Origin: Exophiala sp. HKRS030
Lineage: Eukaryota; Ascomycota; Eurotiomycetes; Chaetothyriales; Herpotrichiellaceae
Assembly: GCA_023897205.1 (NCBI GenBank)
Contig: JAHWDD010000007.1
Span: forward strand, 3,782,001 to 3,846,000
Reading direction: 5' to 3'
Length of the DNA: 64,000 nt
The notes beneath the pieces were generated by a model. That model did not search any database, had not been told where the DNA came from, and saw only the letters and a list, made by a program, of their open reading frames with translations. The position numbers and the translations under genes were made by a program. This document shows, one piece after another, positions 1 to 10,170 of the stretch (within the stretch, counting starts at the first letter, position 1; every line of letters begins with the position of its first letter).

Positions 1-653
1 TGTGAATCTTTGATTAGCGTAGAGCCCAATTCTGCAATGGTGTAGGATGATAGTGGCATGTTGATGGGTTTCCTGTTGATGGTCGTGGGTGATAGTCATC
101 ATGTGCATAGGATGCGCGCACGTGCAGGGATGGTGGTCAAGTCAAAAAGGGTTGAATCATGAACTTGAAAACGACCATCGGCCTGGCGCAGCAGGACGTA
201 TGTAGGTAGGTATGCAGCGAGTATGTAGTTACTAGGTAGTTAGCACTCCATACGTCGTAAGTACGGAATACATCGTCAGGCAGGTCCAGGTTGATGTTGT
301 TGTTGTCAATTTAGCATGTGACAAAAAGCTGAACATACATACATACATGCACGCCTGCCTACGTATCACTCTTCGAGACTTTTTGTGCGTTGAGCTGCTT
401 TAAGCCGACTTCCCACATTACTATATAACTAGTTAATACTAGAACCGAATTAACTACGGAGTTAGTGGGTAATGTTTTAAGTAGGTAAGAGGCATTTATT
501 TCTTTGCGCACAAGTGAGTCGTTGGCTCTACGTTGACTAAGTTAGTTAGGAAGCTCATACGACTTATGTACATACGAACTCGACGCTTGTTTTGGCAACT
601 GGTTCGGCGTTTGTCGACGGCCCATGTTCTTGTTCTTGTGAATGTTCATGATA

Positions 654-695
654 CCTAGGTCGGTAGGAAGGTAGGTAGGGAGGGAGGTAGGTGGG
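654..695. repeat. TAGG/GGAGG microsatellite tract
   Basis: A short run of imperfect GGTAGG and GGGAGG units in non-coding sequence. It belongs to the same family of tracts as those at 1066, 1539, 2761, 34609 and 45256. Confidence 0.7.
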
Positions 696-1065
696 TTCTA
701 AGTTAGGTGGATTATCACCTAATAGGTGACTACGCCTAGGTACATATTTATTTTATCGATGAGTGATTTACCTAGGATATCCACTGCCCGGGTAATGAGG
801 TCGGAGGACGGAGGATGGAGGATGCCAATTGCCTAATGTCATAGACCACAGACGGACAAAGGGCCCGAGGCTGCCGTTGCGGCGAAAAAGGGGCTTTCTC
901 TGAATACGATGGACATCTTGAAGTTGATTAGCTACCTATTGCCGTGGTGGGTTGAATATACGGAGCAGAGTATGTCACGGAGTAGATGAATGAGCGATTC
1001 CTTGGTTGGAGCCTCGAAGGCCGAGGCGAGGGCCCAAAGGCATGCGCGACGGATCGGTGACCCGC

Positions 1066-1137
1066 TAGACTAACTAACTAAGTAGTTAACTGACTAACTA
1101 GCTAATTAACTAACTAACTAATTAGATAGTTAGTTGG
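1066..1137. repeat. CTAA/TTAG tetranucleotide tract
   Basis: About 70 bases made almost wholly of CTAA and TTAG units. Because both orientations of the unit are present, the tract is partly self-complementary and could fold back on itself. Non-coding. Confidence 0.8.
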
Positions 1138-1538
1138 CTGTGTTAGCTACACATGATCGACTGTGCTTTACCTGCCAACCCCGCTTAGGTCCCGATCGAT
1201 GTATCCTGATTCCTCAATAGGCGCACCGTCGGTCAGGATGGAACTGGCGGAATGGCATTAAGTACGGAATAGACTCCAAGGCGGCACGGGATCGACGTAG
1301 CCCAGGAAGTACCCTGGGAGTTTATTGAGGGCGGGCAGAGGGTGCATTCCGTACGGAGGTCGAATGTACTACTCCATAGACTCGTAAATTGGTAACATAT
1401 GACAAACTGGACGGGGCGGGGGTCCAAACATCTGCCTCGCATGGGGTCGGTCCTGCTCCCTGCAACCTGTCTCCCGTGCGGGCACCGGGACGTGTTGAAT
1501 GCCCGTACAGACATCCCTAACTAGGTACCAATTAGCTA

Positions 1539-1562
1539 CCTAGGTAGGTAGGTAGGTAGGTG
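1539..1562. repeat. (TAGG)n tract
   Basis: Five consecutive TAGG units follow a CTACC element of opposite orientation, so the tract has a small dyad. The unit lacks the third G of the usual fungal telomere repeat TTAGGG, so this is not telomeric sequence. Confidence 0.8.
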
Positions 1563-2760
1563 GAATGTTGGTCAAGAAGCGGATGTTCTCCGTTGAAGCG
1601 CGAGAGGCTAAGCTAACAACAGGCCTTTGAGGATGTGAGGTTTAATCACTTCAGAGATTGGAGGGCCGCAACAAGGGCCACGAAGGGGGTAGACGGGCCG
1701 GAATCATTGCCTGAGGATCGGAAGTTTCCTGCCAGTCGCCACTGGCATGTGAGTTTGGAAATCTTTGTATGTACCAGGTACATACTGTTGTATATAACAA
1801 TCCAAGTACCACATAGTTGGTGGGTGTGACTTGTAAAAGCGGCCAATGATTCCGGTCAACAGGTGAGGTGCAATCAGCCTTAACTAGCATGGAGTGAACT
1901 AATGGACTTGCTAATTAACCAACCAACTGTTTAGCTCGGTAGATAGCTTAGCCATGTATTCCCTCAAACTAAAGTAGCGAGTACTTATTGATACGCACAT
2001 GGAGGAAAAAGAGTTTTGTTTTCGGGTTCTTTGGTTGCGGGGACCCATGGGCCCGAGGGCCGCAGATTCTGGCCCGTGGGCATATGTGGCATATGCAGAC
2101 GGGGGTCAGGCAACTTGAATGCAGGGCCTAGGATCACCTACTAGCGGGTAGTAGATGCCCCTGGGCCCTGATTGACTGCCTGAGTGGCTGTTACTGAAGG
2201 TATCCGTGGCCTGTAATGCAAGCCTTTGAGGGCCTGTGTCGTGTTGGTCTTTGATGGTGACACAGCCTTCGAACCGAAGGACCTTTTAAGACCAATACCA
2301 CTCTGTCACCCTTCTCCCGCCGTTGTTCGAGGCCCTCGAATTTCACGCAGGGCGCTATGAACACTGGAAGATGGCAATTTACAGGGAGCCACAGTCATTG
2401 GTCGCCGGCTTCGGAAATAGGAAGCGGTTTCCCAGTGATTTAGTGATGAGGCTGTATGTTAGCAGAGAATACCAGGAGAATTATTGGTGATTGCGATTGC
2501 CCCATGCGCACGCACGGAAGAAGCGTCGAAAAAATAGACAGATTGAGTGGTGCCGCGGGCTTGCCAGTGCTGATCGTGTGGTGGTGTGCATAGAGTGATG
2601 ATGTGTGGTGGTGAGGGTGGGGCCCGACGGTCTCCTGTGGCTTTCACATGCACACAATTTTTGGGATCGAGGATCGAGGTTACTTGCGTTCTAGGGGGAT
2701 GGGCTTGGCGCCACGCACGAGGTGGAAACCTTGCTCTTTAGCGGTTGATATGCGTGGCTC

Positions 2761-2801
2761 AGGTAGTTAGTTGGTTAGTGAATTAATTAATTAGTTAGTG
2801 G
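2761..2801. repeat. TTAG/AATT tetranucleotide tract
   Basis: About 40 bases of TAGTTAGTTGG-like and AATTAATTAA units in non-coding sequence. It is very similar in style to the tract at 45256-45330. Confidence 0.7.
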
Positions 2802-3881
2802 GCGCGGCTTCTGGCAAGGCAGGCTCCCGCGACTGCCTATAGTGCCTACGGTGTCTACTCCGTCCCTAGCTGGACCTTCCTCGGGCGACGGCTCAACTGA
2901 ATTACAGACCTAACCTAACTGAATGACTAACTAGTCATGACGTTATTTGACTGTGAGCCTGTTACCTGGAGCCAAAGGTCGCTTGAGCCCCCGGCGCAAG
3001 GTAATGTAGCAGCTCCTGCTCGCAGGCTGCAGTTCAGCCACTGCGCTTATCATCTGCTGAGACAGAGTAGTCTGTATTCTTGATGAGATGAATATCTACC
3101 TGCCATACTCCGTACATCCTCCCAACTGGTAAGCAGTGCATAGCCGTGTCCAGGTGGTGGCAGCCTGGCAATTAGAGAGTGGGATGCTCCTGCCCTCTCG
3201 CGTCAGGGTCAAACTTCCAGTCGTTCTTTCCCTGTCGACTTGTTGCCAAATACCAGTTATTGTCCATTTCGTCCTCTCCTTCTTTCCTTTTTCTGAATTG
3301 GTGACGTTCCTTCCCTTCTCATTCATCCATCGTTCATGCCCATCGTCCATCGTAGATCTTAAGCTTCTCGTCTCCTCCGTCTTGGCCGTCGCATTCTCCA
3401 TCCCATAACTTCTCCTCCTCTTCCCATCGTCCAAAATCATCCATCCTCTTTGTAAATCTTTCTGCAAAACATTCGGATAATTTCCACCGCCACACAGGAT
3501 CCACCGTCAAGTAAGTGGTATCCATGGCCCATGCACCACGCACACCCACCACCCACAGTGCACCCACCACGCATTGATCTTCCGCCCACTTTCACATGCC
3601 ATTTTACCCCTGCAATCCCCTCTACGCTACCCTCTTTGCATGTGCAATATTCCCTTGGACTTTGTCTGTCCGTCATCCTCAACATTCTTGCTACAACTTC
3701 CCGGCCCTGTCGTCCTGTCGTGCTTGACTCTACCTGTCTCAAAGACCTTTCACTTTTCCTCTTGCTTGCTGACCAAAACTCATCCTACCAACATTCAGAC
3801 CTTCCTTCTTACCGACTCCCACAGTCACAATATCCAAACCTCACAACCCTCAAGACCTTCACACTCATCACAATCATCACA

Positions 3882-4484
3882 ATGGGTGACGCTACTGTTA
3901 ATGGCGATCTGCCTCACTCGGCTTTTCTCTCTGTAAGTCTGATCTTGATACCTTGCAAATGACTTGCTTTACTAACACCAACCTCTTTCCAGCACTTGAC
4001 CTCATATCCTCTGGTCTCAGATTCCATCTCAGTCGTCAAGGAGAACCCCTATGGAGCCAAGTCCATCGATATCACCAACGCTGGCTACACCAAATTTGTC
4101 AAACCCACACTTCCTTACTTCCAAACACCCGCCGCATATGCCAAGCCCTATGTTGCCAAAGCGGATGAGTTGGGTGACAAGTTCCTCTCCAAATTCGACG
4201 AGAAAGTCCCCATCGTCAAGACTGAAACCAAAGAGATCAAGGGCACCATTTTCAGCTATGTCCATTGGCCACTACAAAAGGCCGGCGAGACAAAGGACTG
4301 GGCTTTGAACACCTACAGTGATGAATACAAGAAGATTGGTGGTGAGAGCTATGTCACCAGTGGAAAAGCTGTTATCACCACCTCTCTTGTTTTGACTTCA
4401 GATGTTCTCAAATACGTCAGCTCTTTCCTTCAGGCAAAAAAGGATGAAGCCAAGGAAGTGGTTCAAGACAAGACAAGCAAATAA
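3882..4484 (+). CDS. Perilipin-like lipid-droplet protein (CAP20/MPL1 family)
   Basis: Two exons, 3882-3932 and 3993-4484. The intron 3933-3992 begins GTAAGT, has a CTAAC branch-like site and ends CAG, and the spliced product is 180 residues. The N-terminus (HSAFLSHLTSYPLVSDSIS, joined across the intron) and the following NPYGAKSID block match the fungal perilipin family that includes Colletotrichum CAP20 and Metarhizium MPL1. Members coat lipid droplets and, in some plant and insect pathogens, help build appressorial turgor. There is no signal peptide, as expected for a cytosolic droplet protein. The length is normal for the family. The pyrimidine-rich leader suggests strong expression. The role of this copy is inferred from the family only. 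Confidence 0.9.
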
Positions 4485-6545
4485 ATCTTTTGTTTGTCCG
4501 GGAATATCTCCCTTGTTGTCGCCGAAATTTGTACAGATGCTCTCCAGCAAATAACATACGATACACTGTTTCACGTCGGTAAATTGTTCCAACAAGACAA
4601 CACACTGACACATGTTGAGCGATTACAATATGGTTCAAAGCGAGTTCATGGAATTTGTTGGCTTTACGCGGTCATGGATGGTGGAACTCATGTGTCAGGT
4701 GGTATCATGGACGATGAATCTGAGGTTCGAAACAAAACACGCCGACTTGTGGACAAGATGACTTTGGGCGATGAGGTCTATTGATTTCATCGTGGGTAAC
4801 AAGCAGTCCCTCAGTTTCGATTCTTGTTGATCCTTGAGCACTTGTTCATCTTCCACTCTTCTCGGCTCAACCTTTATGATATAGAGTTATTGCTTGATTT
4901 GCATAGATTATTAAATGAAATATTGATGTTTTGCTTTGGAGCTCTAGTTTTGAACATCTCCTGAATCAGGTCTTATTCTGATTTAGATAGATTTTTGGCT
5001 AATGCCTGTTAAGTCGATGTTTTCTGTAGAAATGATAGACTCCGTGAGTCGCGGGCTAAACAATAGTGACACTCTAGCTCTCTCCTGAGTCCCAGGCAGG
5101 CAGGCAGGCAGAGAAGACAAAGTTGTCACATGTTAATGACATCATAATCGCCCCAAACGTATTAACCCACAAATTCAACTCCCCAAAAAACCCAAACCCA
5201 ATAATCATTAACGAGCCACAATTAGCCACAATTAGCCACTGTGAGCCACTCTCAGGCCAGCCACGTCCACCACGACCCGCCCTCAGTCTGCAAGCACCCC
5301 AACCAACAAAACCACCGCCATCCCCACGTGTCCACCAATTGTCACCAATCCACAATACACTGCATAACCTAGACGTAAGAACCCTGTTGTCAAGTTATCT
5401 TTTCCTTTAACTTTGCTCAAGTCCACCTTATACTCCATAGCTATGTTGTTTTACGTGTGGCCAAAAACTATAATTTGCATCAACGCTTCTAGGATCCGTC
5501 TCCCCGCTCAAAACCACTATCCCATGGGGTACATCCCTCACCCACGGGCGCACGTTGACTGAATACAAGTGTCTGGGTTGATATACAAACAATGACGACG
5601 AAGACTCCAGGTGGCCCGGATTAGCTGCCTGCGATAGAGGTGAGGCTCAACAGCAATTTCTGACATGGCATATGATCTTATCAACAAACACGAAGCGTGG
5701 AACGCCGACCATACGCAAAGCCAGGACAGGTCAAAGAGACCTCGACTTGCACAAGGCTCTACTTGTATTCGTGTGTCAAGGTCGTACAGTGTCTCTTCGA
5801 CTATAGAGAATAAACACTGGTAGGTCTCCACGACTTGCCCAAAATACAATGGTTCCATAACCTTACAAAACGACACTCCACTTCATCTTCAATGAGACAG
5901 TGCATAGAACCAATCATGGAGATTGCTCTGTTTTCAAGTAATGAACTGCACCAATCGAATCCAACAGGGACCCAGCTATGTTGGCCATGGAGAAACGACG
6001 ACTATACCATGACTCAATACCAAGGTTGGCATTCAATGTCTGCTGGTGAGCAGCCAGAAGTGCGAGACATGACTCCACCACGGGAGTTACCCTCTTTCTG
6101 GGACTGGGTTGTTAAAGGTTGGCGATTGAGCGTTGTGGTGTCATCCGAAGTTGATCCTGATTGTCTTTCCCTGAGGCAGGGCACGAAAGCCGGTACACGG
6201 ATGGAATGACAGGTTTGTGGGTAGCCAATTGGCCGCCTGCTTGCTATGGAGATTTCTTCCTTACATGAAATACCAGTGAGGATATTGAGGCTCTAGCTGA
6301 CGAATAGCAAGGCTACTCTCAAAGTTGAGGTGATGGTGTGAACTTGGAAGGTTTGAACCATTTCGTCTTTGTTCCATTCATTCGTTCATTCATGTTATCC
6401 AACCATTGTTCCTTTTCATATATTGTGATTATTTTCGTTATGACATGACCAAGTTTATCTCTGATCCAGTCAAAGGGTGATCCTGCCAGATTCATCATCT
6501 CATGTCTATGCTCCTTTGCTGAATCCCTACCTCCCAGACAAACGA
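4485..6545. other. Intergenic, no supported gene
   Basis: About 2 kb between the perilipin-like gene and the convergent end of the GH43 gene. Open frames up to 124 codons (for example within 5835-6209) show no recognisable family and no splice support. There is a short GGCA tract at 5097-5110 and a tandem ATTAGCCAC-type repeat near 5210-5245. Confidence 0.5.
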
Positions 6546-7667
6546 TCATATAGAATTCAACTTCTTCATGATCCTGCCCATGAAACCCGTGCTCTCCGGA
6601 CGCTGATGTTGACCACCCGCATGCTGCTGCTGTTGGGAGAACACATTCTGCTGCTGACCCGATGAAAACGGACCAATGACCGGATTCGCATGGGAGGCAT
6701 GGACAGCACAGCAGACAGGCTGCGCACCTGGCTGGAAATGCGCTGGTGTCAAACATATGACTCTACCCTTTCGATTGTTCCATCCCTCATCCAGGTGCTC
6801 TGTCGCATGATAGATGCAGAAGATCATGCCATCTGAATACGGCGACTTGACGAACGAAGCATGGCCAGGACCAAACGGCCCTCCACGCGCTCTGTCACTC
6901 ACCAACAAAGGAGTCGGTCTCTTCTCCCACGACCGTTCATCCCGTGGATTCCCGCCGTTCCAACGCAGAATCCCCAGCTGGTAGTCCGAGGTCCAACTCC
7001 CGTTGGCGCTGTAGACAATGCCTTGAAACCCCGGGATGCTCAACCACGTAGGGCCCTCGTTGACACCTCTGCGTCCACCATCGGGCCTCTCCCATGGCAG
7101 CTGAGCGCGAGAAATCACCGTCAACGACCCGGGCACCGCCTCCTCGGGACTCGCCAGCTGCATGAGGAACAAATCCTGCTGCGTGTCGGAATGATCGCCC
7201 AACGGCCACCCAGAGTAACAAATATACAACTCCCCACCATCACCACCACCACCATCCTCCCCACCCCGCGGACTAAACACCGTGGCATCGATATGCCAAT
7301 GATCGGGCAAGCCCTTGACCAGGCCCAAAAACCTCCACGCAGCGCCATCCATTGGATCCTGCGAGTCACAGCGCAACACGAGCGTGCGATGCGACGCATT
7401 CCCCTTGCCCGGCTGCGCGCCGCACGTGTACAGATACCACCGGCCACGCAGGTAATGCAGTTCCGGCGCCCAGATGTCCGCCGACCACTCGGACCCCGGA
7501 CGCGGCTGCCACGCCACGCTCTTCTGACACGTCCGGAAGTCCTCCATCGTCCGCGAACTCCAGATCTCAATCCGGTTGCCCAGCGTGAATGTCAGGTAGA
7601 ATCGGCCGTGGAATTCAAGCAGCCATGGGTCCGGTGTGTCTACGTCGGCGATCGGGTAGTTCGACAT
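6546..7667 (-). CDS. Glycoside hydrolase family 43 protein
   Basis: Single-exon gene of 373 residues. The five-bladed beta-propeller signature of GH43 is visible: the catalytic-base Asp in DTPDPWL (D13), the WAPELHYL strand near residues 66-73, the pKa-modulating Asp in HIDATVF (D127) and the catalytic acid Glu in VNEGPTWL (E204). GH43 enzymes remove arabinose or xylose from plant cell-wall polysaccharides. No signal peptide is visible at the chosen start, so the enzyme would act inside the cell or leave by an unusual route. The C-terminal 50 residues are Gln-rich and end in a basic tail, unlike the usual propeller end. The exact subfamily and substrate cannot be read from the sequence. Confidence 0.88.
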   Translation of the reverse strand: MSNYPIADVDTPDPWLLEFHGRFYLTFTLGNRIEIWSSRTMEDFRTCQKSVAWQPRPGSEWSADIWAPELHYLRGRWYLYTCGAQPGKGNASHRTLVLRCDSQDPMDGAAWRFLGLVKGLPDHWHIDATVFSPRGGEDGGGGDGGELYICYSGWPLGDHSDTQQDLFLMQLASPEEAVPGSLTVISRAQLPWERPDGGRRGVNEGPTWLSIPGFQGIVYSANGSWTSDYQLGILRWNGGNPRDERSWEKRPTPLLVSDRARGGPFGPGHASFVKSPYSDGMIFCIYHATEHLDEGWNNRKGRVICLTPAHFQPGAQPVCCAVHASHANPVIGPFSSGQQQNVFSQQQQHAGGQHQRPESTGFMGRIMKKLNSI

Positions 7668-8352
7668 GTCTGGGTCCTTTGACTAAGTAGTTAGTGTTAT
7701 GGAAGGGGGGTCGGTGTTAGAGGGTGAGATGGTCTTGATTTTGGTTTTGGTTTTGGTTTTGATTCTGGCCTGTCGCGTTGGGATGTGTTTATGTTTTGTG
7801 GTTTTGTTTCAATGTAGATACTGTAGATGTTGGCTTCGGAAAGGTAGACTTGTTCGCGGATGATAATCACAACGTAGTTTGGTAGGCCAAGCCAGAGTAT
7901 GACGAAGCTCTCTGTCGTGAAAATGTGGATCTGTCTCATGCCCCCATGCCCCAGTATTTGAACAATAATATTGTAAAATCTACCGTTCTATGACTTCTAG
8001 TCACCCCGTTGTCGCAGCTTCCCCGCAGAAAACCAAACGAGTGCACAATCTCGGTTGGTCACGAGGACGGATTCATTGATGGTGGGACATGCACGACATC
8101 AGCGGACCAATTGACGAAAGTGGTTTACGACCATTAGTTGAACGGTTATATATGGTCGCGCGCCAGCAGAAGAGCATGGTGTTCGTAGATCAACACCCTT
8201 TGAATTACTAAATGACTATACCAACTACGCAAGTGGGAAGCCTGGTGGATATAGCTTACACGTCCGAAGATAGAACATGATATTATATGACAACAGGCCT
8301 GCGGGGTATCTTCTTTTTCATCAATCGTAAATCATGGCTCATCATAGAACTC
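7668..8352. other. Intergenic upstream of GH43
   Basis: No gene is supported. It holds the GH43 promoter, including a GGTTTT hexanucleotide tract listed separately, and the 3-prime flank of the Sfi1 gene. Confidence 0.6.
7737..7765 (+). repeat. (GGTTTT)n tract
   Basis: About five GGTTTT units some 70-100 bases upstream of the GH43 start codon, which reads leftward. It is pyrimidine/adenine-rich on the coding strand and is probably a promoter or leader microsatellite. Confidence 0.6.
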
Positions 8353-10170
8353 TCAGTCCTCATCTTCCTCTCGAAAACCGTGCAACGCACGAGTCTTGCG
8401 GAACAAACCTGATGCTGGAGTATACGCTGGCGTCGTCGAAGCAAGCAGCTGACTCCGTCTCGCTGCCGGCGTGACGGGGGGTAGCAACAATTTCTCTTCT
8501 TTTCTATCCGTCTCAACACCCGCCTTGAACGCTCCTTGTCGCCATTTGTGCAGGAAGTTGATGGTTCTTTTTCTTTCGTTGCGCTGGGTTAGCCTATCGG
8601 CATCGTCTTCCAGTCTTTTGGTGCGGTACGTGATGTTGCGCCAGCTTCTCAACTTGGACAAGGCGTAGCCGGCCGTCTTGATCGAGTGGTAATCGTCAGC
8701 TGTGCGCTGGTTGATCAGGATCTGTCTCGTGGGCAGGAGCCAGCTCGCTCCGAATATCTCCAGGTTGGCGACGACTTTTTCGTTGCGGAATTTCTGGGCC
8801 TTGTGTGCTGATTCTTGGAATTGCGCCGTCTTGTGATACATGATCATGATAGCATTCAGTGCTAGCCGTTGCTCGGACTCGATGTTTTTGCGAGCTCGGA
8901 AATCGTCAGCTTCGGCTCGCATTCTCCTGATCTCAGCGATCTGTCGTCTCCAATTGACGAGTACAGCTCGTGCGATGCCGGTCTTGACTTTTCTTCTCAT
9001 CTTCTGGTAGGCAGCTGTGTATTTGGCATCTTTGCTCTTTTTGACGTATGCTTGCCATTTACGAAAGAATTTGACCTTCAACATCTGTTCGCGAGCAACA
9101 AGGGCCTGCTTCTCGTCTACTTGCTGGCGACTGCGGTTATACCATGACCGAAGGGCGTGTCTCCCTGCAAAGATAGCCATTAGGCTTTGTCGCTTGGCTT
9201 CTAGCGTTTGAGCATGTTGCATTCGTCCAAACCAGATCCTCAGAACTCTTCGGCTCAAATTCTGCTTGTAATTGAGGTTTGCCTGAAACTCGTCCTCTTG
9301 CAGTTGTCCACTTCTCGTGAAGAGTTTGACGAGAACTTGCTCCGAGACTTGCTTGCCGTACTGCTCATCGGCTTTGGTTTCCATGTTCTTAAGGCCCGCG
9401 GTCTTCTCCTGCCATGAACCGAGAGTTTTGTGGAGCAAGCGCTCATCTCGGATCCTCCTCAATAGTCCTTCGCGTGCTGCAAGAGTCCAACTTCTGAGGG
9501 TCGAGGCTGCATCTCGCTTTGCTCGGTGGTTTATGGCTACTCTCTCCAGCTCCTGCATTTCTTTAATCGTGTTGCGCCAATGTGTGATTGCCTTCCGCGC
9601 CAGATTTTGCCGATAGAAGTCGTCAGCAAAGTCATTCAACGCGGGGTCTTCATGATCGAGTAGAGCCTCTCTTTTTCTTCGAACGCCATCACGCCATGCA
9701 TCGAGTGCTTGACTTGCCAGCTTCCGGTTGTCTAGGACAATGGCTTCGCGCCACCTAGGGTCATTCTCGTCGAAGGTATCTGGTGTTGCCGGTCTCTCAG
9801 GTATGCTCGCCTGTCGGTGGGGAGCCACGAAATGTCCATGCTGTCCATGCTCGGATCCTATATCTGTATTTGTGCCTGCCTCTGTAATATCGATTTTTGC
9901 TTCCTCCAAGACATCAAGGAAATTGGTGTAAAGAGAGGTGTGTATATCGGCAGTATAAAGATCTAAAAGCCATACAAGGCAAGGGTCATCTTCTGAGGGA
10001 GCGAGGCCGTCTTCTGAGGCAATGAGGCGATACTCATGGCGTATCGTTGTCGGATCTGGCTCGATGTGGGCTTCTTGCAGTCGCAGAAGGAGTTGGTATA
10101 ATCGATCGACATCTTCTTGATGGAACTTTGCTATATCGCGAGCATAGGCGGCTAGCTCATCAGGTGTCAT
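8353..10170 (-). CDS. SFI1: Sfi1-like spindle pole body / centrin-binding protein
   Basis: Single-exon gene of 605 residues. From about residue 150 to 560 it is a series of helical repeats with a conserved Leu-Trp core (for example AIDALRS-W-type and ALRSWYNR, VLRIWFGR, VLVNWRRQ units), the signature of the Sfi1 repeats. In yeast each repeat binds one centrin (Cdc31), and the filament forms the half-bridge needed for spindle-pole duplication. The C-terminus carries Thr-Pro sites (VTPAARRSQ, TTPAYTPAS), typical of the CDK-regulated end of fungal Sfi1. The N-terminal 120 residues are acidic and unassigned. The protein is shorter than yeast Sfi1 (about 950 residues). The start is the first ATG after in-frame upstream stops. 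Confidence 0.88.
   Translation of the reverse strand: MTPDELAAYARDIAKFHQEDVDRLYQLLLRLQEAHIEPDPTTIRHEYRLIASEDGLAPSEDDPCLVWLLDLYTADIHTSLYTNFLDVLEEAKIDITEAGTNTDIGSEHGQHGHFVAPHRQASIPERPATPDTFDENDPRWREAIVLDNRKLASQALDAWRDGVRRKREALLDHEDPALNDFADDFYRQNLARKAITHWRNTIKEMQELERVAINHRAKRDAASTLRSWTLAAREGLLRRIRDERLLHKTLGSWQEKTAGLKNMETKADEQYGKQVSEQVLVKLFTRSGQLQEDEFQANLNYKQNLSRRVLRIWFGRMQHAQTLEAKRQSLMAIFAGRHALRSWYNRSRQQVDEKQALVAREQMLKVKFFRKWQAYVKKSKDAKYTAAYQKMRRKVKTGIARAVLVNWRRQIAEIRRMRAEADDFRARKNIESEQRLALNAIMIMYHKTAQFQESAHKAQKFRNEKVVANLEIFGASWLLPTRQILINQRTADDYHSIKTAGYALSKLRSWRNITYRTKRLEDDADRLTQRNERKRTINFLHKWRQGAFKAGVETDRKEEKLLLPPVTPAARRSQLLASTTPAYTPASGLFRKTRALHGFREEDED

Larger units (their letters stand above)
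1..3881. other. Gene-poor region with tetranucleotide tracts
   Basis: I see no credible gene here. Short open frames exist on both strands but overlap each other and show no family signature or plausible splicing. The stretch is dominated by degenerate tracts built on TTAG/CTAA and TAGG/CCTA units, listed separately. From about 3200 to 3880 the plus strand becomes strongly pyrimidine-rich, which is typical of promoter and leader regions of well-expressed filamentous-fungal genes and fits the start of the perilipin-like gene at 3882. Confidence 0.6.

Noticed and set aside
1539..1562. Possible telomere or subtelomere repeat
   Set aside because: The unit is TAGG, not the fungal TTAGGG, and the tract is short and internal.
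4494..4784. 96-codon frame just after the perilipin-like gene
   Set aside because: Lies in the 3-prime flank and has no recognisable features.
6861..7682. 273-codon plus-strand open frame
   Set aside because: It lies wholly opposite the GH43 gene, is Arg/Pro-rich as expected for an antisense shadow of GC-rich coding DNA, and shows no family features.
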